From positions 62,001 to 126,000 of the forward strand of contig CAVRGT010000008.1 in the NCBI GenBank assembly GCA_963720805.1: DNA of 64,000 nt, in the 5' to 3' direction. The notes under the pieces were generated by a model. The model saw nothing but the letters and a program-made list of their open reading frames with translations, searched no databases and had not been told where the DNA came from. The number at the start of each line of letters is the position of its first letter. Position 1 is the stretch's first letter. The position numbers were made by a program, and so were the translations under genes. Below, one piece after another: positions 53,329-63,061 of this stretch. The DNA is from VRUE01 sp963720805 (lineage in GTDB: Bacteria > Actinomycetota > Thermoleophilia > Solirubrobacterales > 70-9).

Positions 53329-53365
53329 GTTTCTTCCTGAAACCTTTTTAGTTTGCAGCAAAACT
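53329..53365. promoter_or_regulatory. Two candidate MarR operators between marR and mmpL
   Basis: GTTTC-TTCCT-GAAAC (53329-53343) and AGTTT-GCAGCA-AAACT (53350-53365), both with perfect arms, lie in the AT-rich divergent region just before the mmpL ribosome site AGGAAGG. Confidence 0.5.
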
Positions 53366-53387
53366 TTCGATAGGAAGGACCGCTCCT

Positions 53388-55541
53388 ATGACCCGCCGCC
53401 TCGCCCGCCTCGCCGACTTCGCCTACCGCCGCCGTGGCCGCGTGGTCATCGCCTGGATCGTCGCGACCGTCGTCCTGATCGGACTCGGCTCCTCGCTGGC
53501 CGGCGAGTACAACGCCGACTACAACACGCCGGGCTCGGAGTCCAAGGCGGCAAGCGAATTCACCAAGCGCGAATTCAGCGGCTACTCGGGTCAGGAAATC
53601 TACGTCGTCTGGAAGAACCCGCAGGGGGTCGACAGCCCGGCGACCGAACGCCAGATCAACGCCTTCTTCACCCAGGCCGAAAAGGTCGACCACGTCGAGC
53701 GCCGCGGCGCGACCCGGGTCTCCGAAGACGGCACGATCGCGACCACGACGCTGCCGCTCAACGTGCCGGGCTGGGAAATCAAGAAGGAGCAGGGCGAAGA
53801 GCTGATCGACGCAGCCGAAGGCCACAGCGGCGCCGGCCTGCGGATCGAGCTCGGCGGCGAACCGATCTACATCGCCCAGGAACAGAGCAGCCCCGAGGGG
53901 CTCGGCTTCCTCGGCGCGGCGATCGTGCTGCTGATCGCCTTCGGCTCGCTGGTCGCGGCGGGCCTGCCGCTGCTGATCGCCCTGGTCGGTCTGGGCATTT
54001 CTTCGGGCGGCCTGATCGTGCTGCTCGCCAACGTGATCGACGTCCCCAACTGGACCACCGCGGTCTCGGGCCTGATCGGCATCGGCGTCGGCATCGACTA
54101 CTCGCTGCTCGTCCTGACCCGCTTCCGGGGGGCGATGCGCTCCGGCAAGGACCGCCACGACGCCGTCATCGAGGCGGTCTCGACGGCGGGCCGCAGCGTG
54201 CTGATCGCCGGCAGCACCGTGGTGATCGCGGTGCTGGGGCTCTTCCTCACCGGCCTCCCCTACATGTACGGGGTGGCGATCTCGGCCTCGCTTGCGGTGC
54301 TGGTCGTGATGCTTGCATCGATCACGCTGCTGCCGGCGCTGCTCTCCTTCCTCGGACCAAAGGTCGACCGCCTGCGCATCCCCTTCCTCGGCCGCCGGCT
54401 GGAGAAGGAAGGAACCAGCGACTCCCCCGCCGCCCGCTGGAGCCACGCCGTGCAGCGGCGGCCCTGGACCGCCGCAATCGTCGCCACCGCGATCCTGCTC
54501 GCCCTCGCCGCGCCGGCGTTGGGCATGCGCCTCGGCTTCCCCGACGCCGGCAACGACAAAGCGGGCACGATGACCCGCCAGGCCTACGACCTGATCAGTG
54601 AGGGCTTCGGGCCTGGCGCCAACGGTCCGCTCGTGGTCGCGGCCGAACTGCCCGACCCGGGGGCGCGCGCCGCGGTCGACGGCCTGGCGACGCAGCTGCG
54701 CGAAGACCCGGGGGTCGCCTACGTGGCGGCGCCGCGCTTCAACTCGCGCGGCACGGGGGCGATCGTCACCGTGATCCCCACCACCTCACCGCAGGACGGG
54801 GCGACGACCGACCTGGTCGACCACCTGCGCCATACCTTGATCCCCGAGGCGCTCGAAGGCTCGGGCGTGACGACCAAGCTCGGCGGCGTGACCCCGGCGC
54901 TGGAGGACCAGAGCGAATACATCACCGGCCGCATGCCGCTCTTCATCATCGGCGTCGTCGGCCTCTCCTTCCTGCTGCTGCTGTTCGCCTTCCACTCGCC
55001 GCTGATCTCGCTCAAGGCGGCGGTGATGAACCTGCTCTCGGTCAGCGCCGCCTACGGCGTGATGACCCTGGTGGCGAAGGGCGGCGCGGTCGGCGAACTG
55101 ATCGGCATCGACCACGAAGTGCCGGTTGCCCCGTTCATGCCGGTGATGATGTTCGCGATCCTCTTCGGCCTCTCGATGGACTACGAGGTCTTCCTCGTCT
55201 CCCGCATCCGCGAGGAGTACCTGAAGGACCACGACACCAGGCGCGCCGTGGCCGATGGCTTGGCCAAGACGGCGCGGGTGATCACCGCCGCGGCGGCGAT
55301 CATGGTCGTCGTCTTCCTCGCCTTCGTCGCCTCGCCCGAAGTCTTCCTCAAGCTCTTCGGCATCGGCCTCGCCTCGGCGATCTTCCTCGACGCGACCGTG
55401 GTCCGCATGGTCCTCGTCCCGGCGGTGATGCAGCTGCTCGGCGCCCGCAACTGGTGGTGCCCGGACTGGCTGCAGCGACTGCTGCCCGAGATCGAGGTCG
55501 AGGTCGAGGGCGGCCCGCAGGTGGCGGAGGGCCGCTCCTAA
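53388..55541 (+). CDS. MmpL/RND-family membrane exporter
   Basis: 717 residues with two repeats, each one helix, a large external domain, then five helices. Proton-relay motifs: IGIGVGIDYSLLVLTRFRGA in the first half and LFGLSMDYEVFLVSRIREEY in the second. MmpL proteins export lipids or drugs in actinobacteria. With the MarR regulator it looks like an inducible efflux pump. Its last 4 bases overlap the facing HAD gene. Confidence 0.9.
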   Translation: MTRRLARLADFAYRRRGRVVIAWIVATVVLIGLGSSLAGEYNADYNTPGSESKAASEFTKREFSGYSGQEIYVVWKNPQGVDSPATERQINAFFTQAEKVDHVERRGATRVSEDGTIATTTLPLNVPGWEIKKEQGEELIDAAEGHSGAGLRIELGGEPIYIAQEQSSPEGLGFLGAAIVLLIAFGSLVAAGLPLLIALVGLGISSGGLIVLLANVIDVPNWTTAVSGLIGIGVGIDYSLLVLTRFRGAMRSGKDRHDAVIEAVSTAGRSVLIAGSTVVIAVLGLFLTGLPYMYGVAISASLAVLVVMLASITLLPALLSFLGPKVDRLRIPFLGRRLEKEGTSDSPAARWSHAVQRRPWTAAIVATAILLALAAPALGMRLGFPDAGNDKAGTMTRQAYDLISEGFGPGANGPLVVAAELPDPGARAAVDGLATQLREDPGVAYVAAPRFNSRGTGAIVTVIPTTSPQDGATTDLVDHLRHTLIPEALEGSGVTTKLGGVTPALEDQSEYITGRMPLFIIGVVGLSFLLLLFAFHSPLISLKAAVMNLLSVSAAYGVMTLVAKGGAVGELIGIDHEVPVAPFMPVMMFAILFGLSMDYEVFLVSRIREEYLKDHDTRRAVADGLAKTARVITAAAAIMVVVFLAFVASPEVFLKLFGIGLASAIFLDATVVRMVLVPAVMQLLGARNWWCPDWLQRLLPEIEVEVEGGPQVAEGRS

Positions 55542-56299
55542 GTAGCGGCGATGCGGTCGAGGAGGGGCGGCAGCTCGCGATGGCTGTCGAGCACGAAGTC
55601 CGCCTCGATCGCACCGTCGACATCCGGATCGTCGTGCAGGGCCCGGTAGCGAGCGGTCCTCATCCCGAGCGCCGCGGCGCCGGCGATGTCGGTGCGGCGC
55701 AGATCGCCGACGTGCATCGCGGCCGCCGGCTCGGCGTCGAGTGCCGCCAGGGCGGCTTCGAAGATCTGCGGCGCCGGCTTGTAGTGACCGACCTCGTCGG
55801 AGAAGGCCCAGCCGGAGAAGAAGGTGAGCAGCCCCTCGCGGTCGAGCAGTTCACGTAGGACCTCGCCGCCGCTGAAGCCGACGTCGCAGACGATTCCCAA
55901 GCGGATACCACGGGTCTGGAGCGCTTCGAGGCTGGAGCGGATATCAACCGACAACTCCACGGACGCGTTGCGGGCCACGGTCAGGAAAGCCTCCGCCGTC
56001 CTCTCCCCCGCGATCCCCTCCAGCCCAAGTGATCTCACCAACATCTCCGCCCCCTCTCGAGGGTGGAAATGCTCGCCCACCGACCAAGAGCTCTCATACG
56101 AGCGGGTGACTTCCTCGAGGGCCTCGGCCAGGAGCTCAGCTTCGAGCTCGACGCCGCACTCCGCACAGGCTTCGACGATCGCCCGCCGCCGCGCCTCGCT
56201 CATCAGCCCCGCCGGCGCCCGCGCGATCGTGTTCCAGAAGTCGAAGGTCACGGCCTCGATCGGGGTACTCGACGCCGAGTGGTCGATTGACCCACTCAT
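55538..56299 (-). CDS. HAD-superfamily hydrolase
   Basis: 253 residues. Motif I is TFDFWNTIA (nucleophile Asp first, Trp in the place of the second Asp, as in a known HAD subgroup). Motif II is LGIVCDVGFSGG, the Lys is in GHYKPAPQIFEAAL, and motif IV is MHVGDLRRTDIAGA. A phosphatase of small molecules is likely. The start lies in a family 2 repeat; a later GTG at 56251 is possible. Confidence 0.8.
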   Translation of the reverse strand: MSGSIDHSASSTPIEAVTFDFWNTIARAPAGLMSEARRRAIVEACAECGVELEAELLAEALEEVTRSYESSWSVGEHFHPREGAEMLVRSLGLEGIAGERTAEAFLTVARNASVELSVDIRSSLEALQTRGIRLGIVCDVGFSGGEVLRELLDREGLLTFFSGWAFSDEVGHYKPAPQIFEAALAALDAEPAAAMHVGDLRRTDIAGAAALGMRTARYRALHDDPDVDGAIEADFVLDSHRELPPLLDRIAAT

Positions 56300-56318
56300 A
56301 CGGTGGTAAACCGTTCAG
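56279..56318. repeat. Family 2 palindromic repeat, copy 5 (degenerate)
   Basis: GTGGTCGATTGACCCAC followed by TCATAC and GTGGTAAACCGTTCAGTC. The left arm matches the family; the right arm has decayed. It covers the start of the HAD gene and abuts the end of the acyl-CoA dehydrogenase gene. Confidence 0.7.
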
Positions 56319-57476
56319 TCAGCGGCGCCGCGGGTCCATTGCGCGGGAGATCACCACGCGCTGGATCTCGTTGGTGCCCTCGTAGATCTGGGTGATCTTG
56401 GCGTCGCGCATCATTCGCTCGACCGGGTACTCCTTGACGTAGCCGTAGCCGCCGAGGACCTGGATCGCCTCGACCGTGACCCGCATCGCGTTGTCGGAGG
56501 CGAACAGCTTCGCCATCGAGGAATGCTTGGCGAGGCCCGGGTCGTTCTGGTCGGCCATCGCACATGCTTTGTAGAGCAGCTCGCGGGCAGCGGCGGTGCC
56601 GGTCTCCATATCGGCCAGCTTGAACTGGATCGCCTGCAGGTCGAGGATCGGCTTGCCGAAGGCGACCCGCTCGGAGGCGTAGGTGGTCGCGTAGTCGGTC
56701 GCCCCCTGGGCGATCCCGACAGCTTGCGCGGCGGCGCCGAGTCGCGTCCTTTCCAGCGTGCCGAGGGCGACGCCGAGCCCGCGCCCGACCTCGCCAATCA
56801 CGTTCTCGGCCGGCACCCGTACGTCCTCGAGAACGGGCGATCCGGTCGGCGAGCCGCGGATCCCAAGCTTGTGCTCGAGATTGCCGATCGAGAAGCCCGG
56901 CCTGTCGGCCTCGACCATGAAGGCTGTGATCCGCCGCTTTTCGCGATCGGTGACGGCAAAGACGACGTAGAAGTCGGCGACCCCGGCGTTGCTGATCCAG
57001 TTCTTGGCGCCGTTGATCACCCATTCGTCGCCATCGAGCTCGGCGTGCGTGCGCATCGCCCCCGGGTCCGAGCCGGCCTCGGGCTCAGAGAGCGCGAAGG
57101 CGGGCGTCCACTCGCCGCTCGCGCAGCGCGGCAGCACCCGCTGCTTCAGCTCATCGCTGCCGAAGAGCCGGATCGGCAGCGAGCCAAGCTCCTGCACCAT
57201 CAGGATCAGGGCGCTGGAGGCGCAGGCCTTGGCGATCTCCTCGACCCCCATCTGCAGCATCAGCGTCCCGGTCCCGGTCCCCCCGTACTCCTCCTCGAAG
57301 GGCAGGGCGAGGATGTCGTGCTCGGCCAGCAGCTCCCGCACGTCCTTCGGATATTCGGACTTCTCATCGATCTCAGCCGCCCGCGGCGCGATCCGCTCCC
57401 GCGCAATCTGGGAGATCGTCTCGCGGAAGTCGAGCATGTCCTGCGGGATCGAGTAGATGTCGGTGGCGGCGCTCAC
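56319..57476 (-). CDS. Acyl-CoA dehydrogenase
   Basis: About 385 residues from a GTG at 57476 (an ATG at 57509 would add 11). FAD-binding FALSEPEAGSDPGAMRT and KNWISNAGVADFYVVFA, YASERVAFGKPILDLQAIQF, and the C-terminal QVLGGYGYVKEYPVERMMRD. The catalytic Glu is in ITQIYEGTNEIQR, the short-chain acyl-CoA position. It oxidises acyl-CoA to enoyl-CoA. No electron-transfer flavoprotein is nearby. Confidence 0.9.
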   Translation of the reverse strand: MSAATDIYSIPQDMLDFRETISQIARERIAPRAAEIDEKSEYPKDVRELLAEHDILALPFEEEYGGTGTGTLMLQMGVEEIAKACASSALILMVQELGSLPIRLFGSDELKQRVLPRCASGEWTPAFALSEPEAGSDPGAMRTHAELDGDEWVINGAKNWISNAGVADFYVVFAVTDREKRRITAFMVEADRPGFSIGNLEHKLGIRGSPTGSPVLEDVRVPAENVIGEVGRGLGVALGTLERTRLGAAAQAVGIAQGATDYATTYASERVAFGKPILDLQAIQFKLADMETGTAAARELLYKACAMADQNDPGLAKHSSMAKLFASDNAMRVTVEAIQVLGGYGYVKEYPVERMMRDAKITQIYEGTNEIQRVVISRAMDPRRR

Positions 57477-57562
57477 GCGGTCGGGACCGTATCCATCGAC
57501 GCGCAGCATCGTCTTGTGGCCGCCTGCAACGCCCGACCGGAACCGGACATATATAGAGGTAG

Positions 57563-58147
57563 ATGGCCCCGAGTCAGATCGAGAAGAAGGAGGCGCTCGG
57601 CCAGCGAGCTGGCCCAGGTCCGCTTCGGCCGGCTCTACCGCGAGAACGGGCGAGCGATCCTCGCCTACGCGCTGCGGCGCTGCGGAGACCAGGAGGACGC
57701 CGCCGACGTCGTCGCCGAGACCTTCCTGGTCGCCTGGCGTCGCCTCGGCGAGGTTCCGATCGGCGACGAGGGCGAGGCTCTGGCTCTACGCCGTCGCGCG
57801 GCGGGTCCTCGCCAACCAGCACCGGGCCGAACGGCGCCGGACCCGGCTGGGGGAACGCCTCGCCGAGTCGCTGCGGACCGAGATCGCGACTCGATCCCGC
57901 GCCGAGCGGCGAGGCGGCCGAGGTGCTGCGGGCGATGGGCGAGCTGGGCGACGAGGACCGCGAGCTGCTGCTGCTCGTCTCCTGGGAGGAGCTCTCGCCG
58001 GGCGAGGCGGCGCGGGTCCTCGGCATCTCCTCGCTGGCGGCGCGCAGCCGCCTGCACCGCGCCCGGCGCCGGCTGCGGGCCCTGCTGGAGCAGCGCGAAG
58101 CGGCCGCGAGCCGAAACCCGGAACTCGACATGGAGGAGGCAAGATGA
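57563..58147 (+). pseudogene. ECF-type RNA polymerase sigma factor, three frameshifts
   Basis: In one frame ELAQVRFGRLYRENGRAILA, CGDQEDAADVVAETFLVAWR (region 2). From about 57780 in the next frame LWLYAVARRVLANQHRAERR. From about 57905 EVLRAMGELGDEDRELLLLV, LSPGEAARVLGISSLAARSR (region 4) and the stop at 58147. About 190 residues, normal for an ECF sigma. The stop overlaps the next gene's ATG. Confidence 0.78.
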
Positions 58148-59396
58148 AGACGCGTGAGCTGGAGATGGCGCTGGCCGACGGCTGACCCGGTCGACCGGGA
58201 CCGGCTCGACGGGATCGACCTCGGAGGCGATGGAAGCCGAGCTGCTCGCCGATATCGACGGCGAGCAGCCGGCTCTCCTTGACTCGGTGGCCGACGTCCC
58301 GTCCGGGCGGCGCCCGCGGCGCCGCGCGCTGGCGCTCGGCGGCCGCGACCCTCGCCGCCGCCGCGGCCGTCATCGTCGTCCTGGCCGGAGGCGGCGCCGA
58401 TCACCCCTCACGCGCCTACGGCGCCGAGCTGGTCCGCTTCGCCGAGTCGACGCCGCTGCTGCTGCTCGAAGGCCCGGGCTGGCGGGTCCAGAACGTCAAC
58501 GAGTACAAGAGCCGCGAGGGCATCGAAGGCTCGATGGAATTCGTCACCGGCAAGCCGATCCCCTACGAATCGGTCCGGATCACCGGCAACAGCAAGGCCG
58601 AGCGCGAGTCGGGGATGTTCCCGGCCGCGGTGCGTCAGCGCCGGGTCGAACTCTCCTGGCGCCACGGCCAGCCTCGCGGAAGCGATCTCGACCGCAGCGC
58701 GGCGATCCTGCACCCGCACGGCCAACGCTGGGTCGAAGCTGCCGGTCCTCGACACCACCGCCGAGGTCGACACGCGGGCGGAGTTCTACGTCAACCAGGG
58801 CGGCCCGGGCAATCGCCAGATGGTCGCCCTCTGGCCCGAAGACGGCTACCTGCTCGAACTGAGGGCCGCGGTCCCGAACCTGGCCGCCTTCGAAGAACGG
58901 CTCGGCTGGCTGACCAAGGTGGACTCGCAGACCTGGCTCGACGCGATGCCCGCGAAGGTCGTCAAAGCCGCCGACCACGAGCCGCGGTCCGCGAAATGCT
59001 GAAGGGGATCCCGGTGCCAAGCACCTTCAAGCCGTCGCGGGTCCCCGACGAAGGCCTCACCACCGACCGCTACCAGGTGGGCGCACGCGGTGACCAGCAC
59101 CGTCTCCTGCCTCTGGTTCCGCCAGTGGGGCGAAGCCCGCCGGACCGGCGACCGCGCGAGCCGAGCTCGAAGCCGACGAGGCGATGGCGACCTCGAGGCA
59201 CTGGCCGATCCTGCATGAGATGAGCAAGGACGGCGACTACCCCGAAACGATCTGGGAGCTGGCGAGCGGCGATGCCGAGCGGGGTCTGGCGAATGGACGG
59301 TCACCGCACACCGGCGCTCCTGCCCCACGCGGAAGGCCTCGGCTGCGCCCGCCTCGGGCTCCCGCTCCTGCCAAGGAAGCAGAAGCTCCAGCGTGA
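58144..59396 (+). pseudogene. Sigma-associated single-pass membrane protein (putative anti-sigma factor), frameshifted
   Basis: The ATG at 58144 reads MKTRELEMALAD, then shifts at about 58185 and again before the helix RSAAATLAAAAAVIVVLAGG (58340-58400). The outer part begins GAELVRFAESTPLLLLEGPG and VNEYKSREGIEGSMEFVTGK. Later pieces are EFYVNQGGPGNRQMVALWPE, AFEERLGWLTKVDSQTWLDA, GIPVPSTFKPSRVPDEGLTT and HWPILHEMSKDGDYPETIWE. Position after an ECF sigma and one membrane span fit an anti-sigma factor, but no ASD/zinc motif is seen. Confidence 0.55.
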
Positions 59397-59479
59397 ACGG
59401 GGGGAAGTAGGCGCCGCCTGAAAACTGGATCACCTAGGAACCGAGACGAGCTCTGCAGCGACCTTGGATGGGACGATTT

Positions 59480-61786
59480 TCAGCCGTGCTCCAGGGCATC
59501 GGCCGTCGCCGGTCGCCGTTGCTGCCAGCGTCGGCGGCGCTCACTCCGGGAGCGGGGCGGTTCCCACCACCACCTCGAAACCGCGGCGAGCGGCCGCCTG
59601 CGGCGTCGAGAGACACCGGGACTCTGCACTTTGACTCTTTCTTTTTTGTCTTGCACCTTGGCGTTAAGTCGGTTGGCCCTGCGCAAGGTGAGAATCGCTC
59701 GCGAGAGAGAACCACGGACCTGTGGCGCGGTCTCAACGCAGTTGGTCCGATAGAGCTTAGCCACATTGGCGATGACCACTAGGGCGGCGAAGACCCAAAG
59801 GTCGTGGCTGTCCACCGTGCCGAACTCACGCAAGACGCCGATGCCAATCATCGCGACTGAGTACCAGAGCATCAGCACCCACCACTCCTTGAAAACATCG
59901 TGAACGAACTTGTACCCGGCGGTACCCTTCGGCGTAAAGTTCGCGTGGAAGACATCGAATGCACGCAGGCCGATCCGCAGCGCCACGTAGTTGTTCGCCA
60001 CGATGAGCAGCGTCACCATGCCGGCGGGCAGCGCCCAGCCTTCGGGGTTACAGAGAATCACGAAGAGGATCGGCCCCAGGAAGAAGAAGGAGGTCAAGCG
60101 CATCAGAACTGCGGAGAGTCGCCCGATCCGGCGACCGATCCGCATCGGCGACAGAGTCGCGAAGTTGTTCACGTAGTAGGTGACGGCCGTGAGCGCAAAG
60201 GTGAGCGCGACGAGTCTTCCGGGTAGGTTCTCCTTGATGGCACCCACTTTGTAGTGGTTGCCACACAGTTCGGCGATCTGTTCAGCCCACGGTTTGACCG
60301 TGCCCCAGTGAAGGTCCGCCAAGGTCATCATCACGAACGATCCGACCGCCAGGGCCCAGGCGAACATCGAGAGAAACGCCCACCTCGCCAGCACCGGGAA
60401 ATCATCGTAGGCGTCGTCTACGGACTCCTCGGACACCCGGGCGGCATTCAGGAGGTTGACCAGCTGGGTGTTCTTATAGACCTTGATCAGGCCGACGCCG
60501 CGCAGCAGGCCGAAACCACTGCCCTCGGTCTGGTCTTTGTAGAGTTCGAGCACCTCGGTTTCCTGACGGATCAGCTTCTGCAGGTAGTCGTAGGCGTGGC
60601 AGGGGTCCCCTCGCCCGTCTTTCTCTTCCCCGTCTTTCTCCGGCCCTTTGTCCAGTGCCAGCCTGTAACTCATCTCTTCGTCGAGCAGCTCGTCGATGAT
60701 GCGACCGATCTGCGGTGCGCCCTCCCAAGGTCGTTCCCCCTGCCAGAGCCGCTCAAGTTCCACCGCCAGGTTCTCCTTGCGCAGTTCGCAGAGCGATGCC
60801 GCCTCGAGCAGGATCACGCCGAGCGAGTAGGCGTCGCAGCGCCAGGCTTCCTTTGGCGTTCCGTCATGGATCAGCTCGGGGGCAACGTAGAGCGCCGCCT
60901 GTCGATAGGCGGCGGCGCTGCCGACCCGCTCGGTTATTGCGAAGTTCTGACCGAAGTCGATCAAGCGGATCCGCAGTCGGTAGTCGCGCTCGTCGCTGAC
61001 CACGATGATGTTCGACGGGGAGAGGTCGAGGTGCTCGTGTTTTTGCGCGGCCAATTCGGCGAGGCACTCGCAGATCGCGAGGCCGACTTCGCGCACGAAT
61101 TTGACGTCGTCGTCGTGCAGGGCGCGTTTTTTGGCCTTGGTCCCTTTCAGCTTCTGCCTACTCTTGATCCGGGCGTCGAATCGCTCAGCGAGGGTTTGCC
61201 CTTCGATGAACTCCATGGTGATCGTCAGCTCCGTCGAGGCGATGATGCGCGGGGCCACGGGGCTGTCGATCGAGTACTTGCTCTTGTAGCTCTTGGTCCG
61301 TTCCCGGATCGCTTTGACCCGGTGATAGCGGGGCAACAGGCACTTCAATGCGACGACCTCCCCCGCACGCGTGCAGCGCAGGATCAACGAGGTGGTCCCG
61401 ATCCGGTGGAGCCTGGCATCGGCTAGCTCGTAGGAGTCGCCGATGTCATAGAGGTGACAGAAACACTTGCGCGTGGAGCGATCCCTGAGCATGTCCTCGA
61501 TCTGCTCCCACCGTTTCCCGTCGGGCTTTGCCGAGAAGGCCAACTCCGCGGCGGCATTGAGAGCAAGGTAGAGGCCGAGTGGACCGCGGATCCACTTCTC
61601 CTTGCACGCCTTGTGGGCGCGAGAGATGCTCTTGATCACCCTCGGCTGAACGAAGTCGTCTCGGGTCAGCAGGGCCTCGACCGCCCCCCGCAGTGACTCG
61701 GGGTCGTAGGCCTCGTTGATTTCCTGCAGCGCTCGCTTCGGGTTGCGGTTCAGCTTGTAGAGCGCCGCTGGGTCAGCGGCGTTCAG
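59480..61786 (-). CDS. Serine/threonine kinase-like protein with C-terminal membrane domain
   Basis: 719 residues from GTG 61639; the frame is open upstream to CTG 61786, which overlaps the patatin stop (CTGA) with GGAG 8 nt before it, adding 49 residues. Counting from the GTG, the kinase core has Lys99 (EVVALKCLLP), catalytic Asp205 in HEHLDLSPSNIIV, Asp228 of DFG in RLIDFGQNF and APE in YVAPELI. HRD is HLD. About five helices follow, e.g. WAFLSMFAWALAVGSFVMMT and LTSFFFLGPILFVILCNPEG, then a very basic tail. Membrane-bound kinase acting with the patatin. Confidence 0.75.
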   Translation of the reverse strand: MNAADPAALYKLNRNPKRALQEINEAYDPESLRGAVEALLTRDDFVQPRVIKSISRAHKACKEKWIRGPLGLYLALNAAAELAFSAKPDGKRWEQIEDMLRDRSTRKCFCHLYDIGDSYELADARLHRIGTTSLILRCTRAGEVVALKCLLPRYHRVKAIRERTKSYKSKYSIDSPVAPRIIASTELTITMEFIEGQTLAERFDARIKSRQKLKGTKAKKRALHDDDVKFVREVGLAICECLAELAAQKHEHLDLSPSNIIVVSDERDYRLRIRLIDFGQNFAITERVGSAAAYRQAALYVAPELIHDGTPKEAWRCDAYSLGVILLEAASLCELRKENLAVELERLWQGERPWEGAPQIGRIIDELLDEEMSYRLALDKGPEKDGEEKDGRGDPCHAYDYLQKLIRQETEVLELYKDQTEGSGFGLLRGVGLIKVYKNTQLVNLLNAARVSEESVDDAYDDFPVLARWAFLSMFAWALAVGSFVMMTLADLHWGTVKPWAEQIAELCGNHYKVGAIKENLPGRLVALTFALTAVTYYVNNFATLSPMRIGRRIGRLSAVLMRLTSFFFLGPILFVILCNPEGWALPAGMVTLLIVANNYVALRIGLRAFDVFHANFTPKGTAGYKFVHDVFKEWWVLMLWYSVAMIGIGVLREFGTVDSHDLWVFAALVVIANVAKLYRTNCVETAPQVRGSLSRAILTLRRANRLNAKVQDKKERVKVQSPGVSRRRRRPLAAVSRWWWEPPRSRSERRRRWQQRRPATADALEHG

Positions 61787-62793
61787 TGGACCAGCTCCGC
61801 AACCGGCCGTGACCGAAGCCCTCCAAGCGCTTCCGTGACCACGGCCTCCCCCGCCCTGGCGCCCTCTTCCAGCAACGCGCGATCCTGCGCGAGCAGGCCG
61901 ATCGTCTGCGTCTCCGATGGCAGTTGCAGGGCCAACGCCGTGGGGCCGCCAATCCTTGCCGCCTGCAGATCTTCAAGCTGGCCCAGCTCGTGCCGATAAC
62001 GCGGCGCCCGCAGTAAGCAGGCGTCGCCCAGCCCGTCTTGGACTCGGTTCATCAGAGGGAATGCAAGCCGCCGCTGCAGGCGGCTGGGCTCTGGTCGGAG
62101 CTGGCCCCGGGGCCTGGTCAGCAGGACCAGCATGTGGGTCGCGTCGAGCCGGCGCGCCGACTCGACCGGTATCCCCTCGGTCAACGATCCGTCGATGTAC
62201 TCGACGCCGCGCAGCGATGCGCTCTTCCCCGCGATCAGTGGAATAAAAGCAGAGGCACGCAGGGCGGCGTGGAACTCGGCGTCGCTGCGGAAATCTCCCA
62301 GCAGCGTGCGCTCGTAGTCCGGCAGGCGGGTCGCGACCGCGTAGAACTCGATCCCCGACTGCTGCACACCGCGGTACTCAAGCGGGTTGCTCTCGGCGAT
62401 CAACTCGTCGAAGAGGTAGTCAAAGGCGAGGATCGGCGACCGCTTAAGCAGGCGATGGTAGGCCAACCACTGTCGCCCGATGAGGTCCTCGAAGTACATC
62501 CTCGTGCCCATCTCCGCTCCTCCAGCAAGGAAGTAGGCGCCGGCGAATGCCCCTGCCGAGCTGCCGATTACGAAGTCGAATACGTTCCGCAAGCCGAGCT
62601 TTTCGAGCCCGGTCACCATGCCGCCGGCAACAACGCCGCGCATGCCGCCGCCCTCGATCACCAGCGCGAGCCTGGCGTCGTCGCTCCTCTCTCCCGGCCG
62701 CGAGCATTGCTCGTGGCGCCTCCCGATCAACTCGAAGACCGGGTGGTCGCCGGCGTCATTCCACGTCTGCTCGGAGAGATCCAAGGTGCTCAT
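61783..62793 (-). CDS. Patatin-like phospholipase
   Basis: 336 residues from ATG 62793. The oxyanion motif is LVIEGGGMRGVVAGGM, the nucleophile is Ser79 in VIGSSAGAFAGAY (GxSxG), and the dyad Asp is Asp201 in YIDGSLTEG. It hydrolyses acyl ester lipids in the cytoplasm or at the membrane. The stop is shared with the probable start of the kinase gene. The 268 bp between this gene and the DUF6159 gene hold no gene that I can support, only an open minus-strand frame without a start. Confidence 0.88.
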   Translation of the reverse strand: MSTLDLSEQTWNDAGDHPVFELIGRRHEQCSRPGERSDDARLALVIEGGGMRGVVAGGMVTGLEKLGLRNVFDFVIGSSAGAFAGAYFLAGGAEMGTRMYFEDLIGRQWLAYHRLLKRSPILAFDYLFDELIAESNPLEYRGVQQSGIEFYAVATRLPDYERTLLGDFRSDAEFHAALRASAFIPLIAGKSASLRGVEYIDGSLTEGIPVESARRLDATHMLVLLTRPRGQLRPEPSRLQRRLAFPLMNRVQDGLGDACLLRAPRYRHELGQLEDLQAARIGGPTALALQLPSETQTIGLLAQDRALLEEGARAGEAVVTEALGGLRSRPVAELVH

Positions 62794-63061
62794 ATCTGAC
62801 TGGGAAACGAACGCCGCACGCAGCGCCGCGACTCGCGGAGCAGTATACGTATTACGAGTACCCAAACAGGTTCCAACCCGTTCTGAACGCTTCGTCCCGG
62901 TAGATAACGAAAACGAGGTTAGAGGCTCTGAAGCATCGTCGAACCGGTGCCGGCGCGCCCAGGCAGGATCTCGCGGCCGTAGACCTCGATCGCGAGGCGC
63001 AGTTGTAGGCGGTCTCGCACATCTACTTGGATCAGCGACCCGCGACGCCCAGGCGGGCCGG

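Noticed and set aside
53289..54446. N-terminal extension that would make the MarR protein 550 residues long
   Set aside because: It is antisense to mmpL and has no conserved sequence; the normal MarR length is obtained from the GTG at 53288.
62919..63061. Possible small protein ending in TMLQSL on the minus strand
   Set aside because: The frame has no start codon of its own in the gap and no recognisable motif; it is continuous with a shadow frame of the DUF6159 gene.
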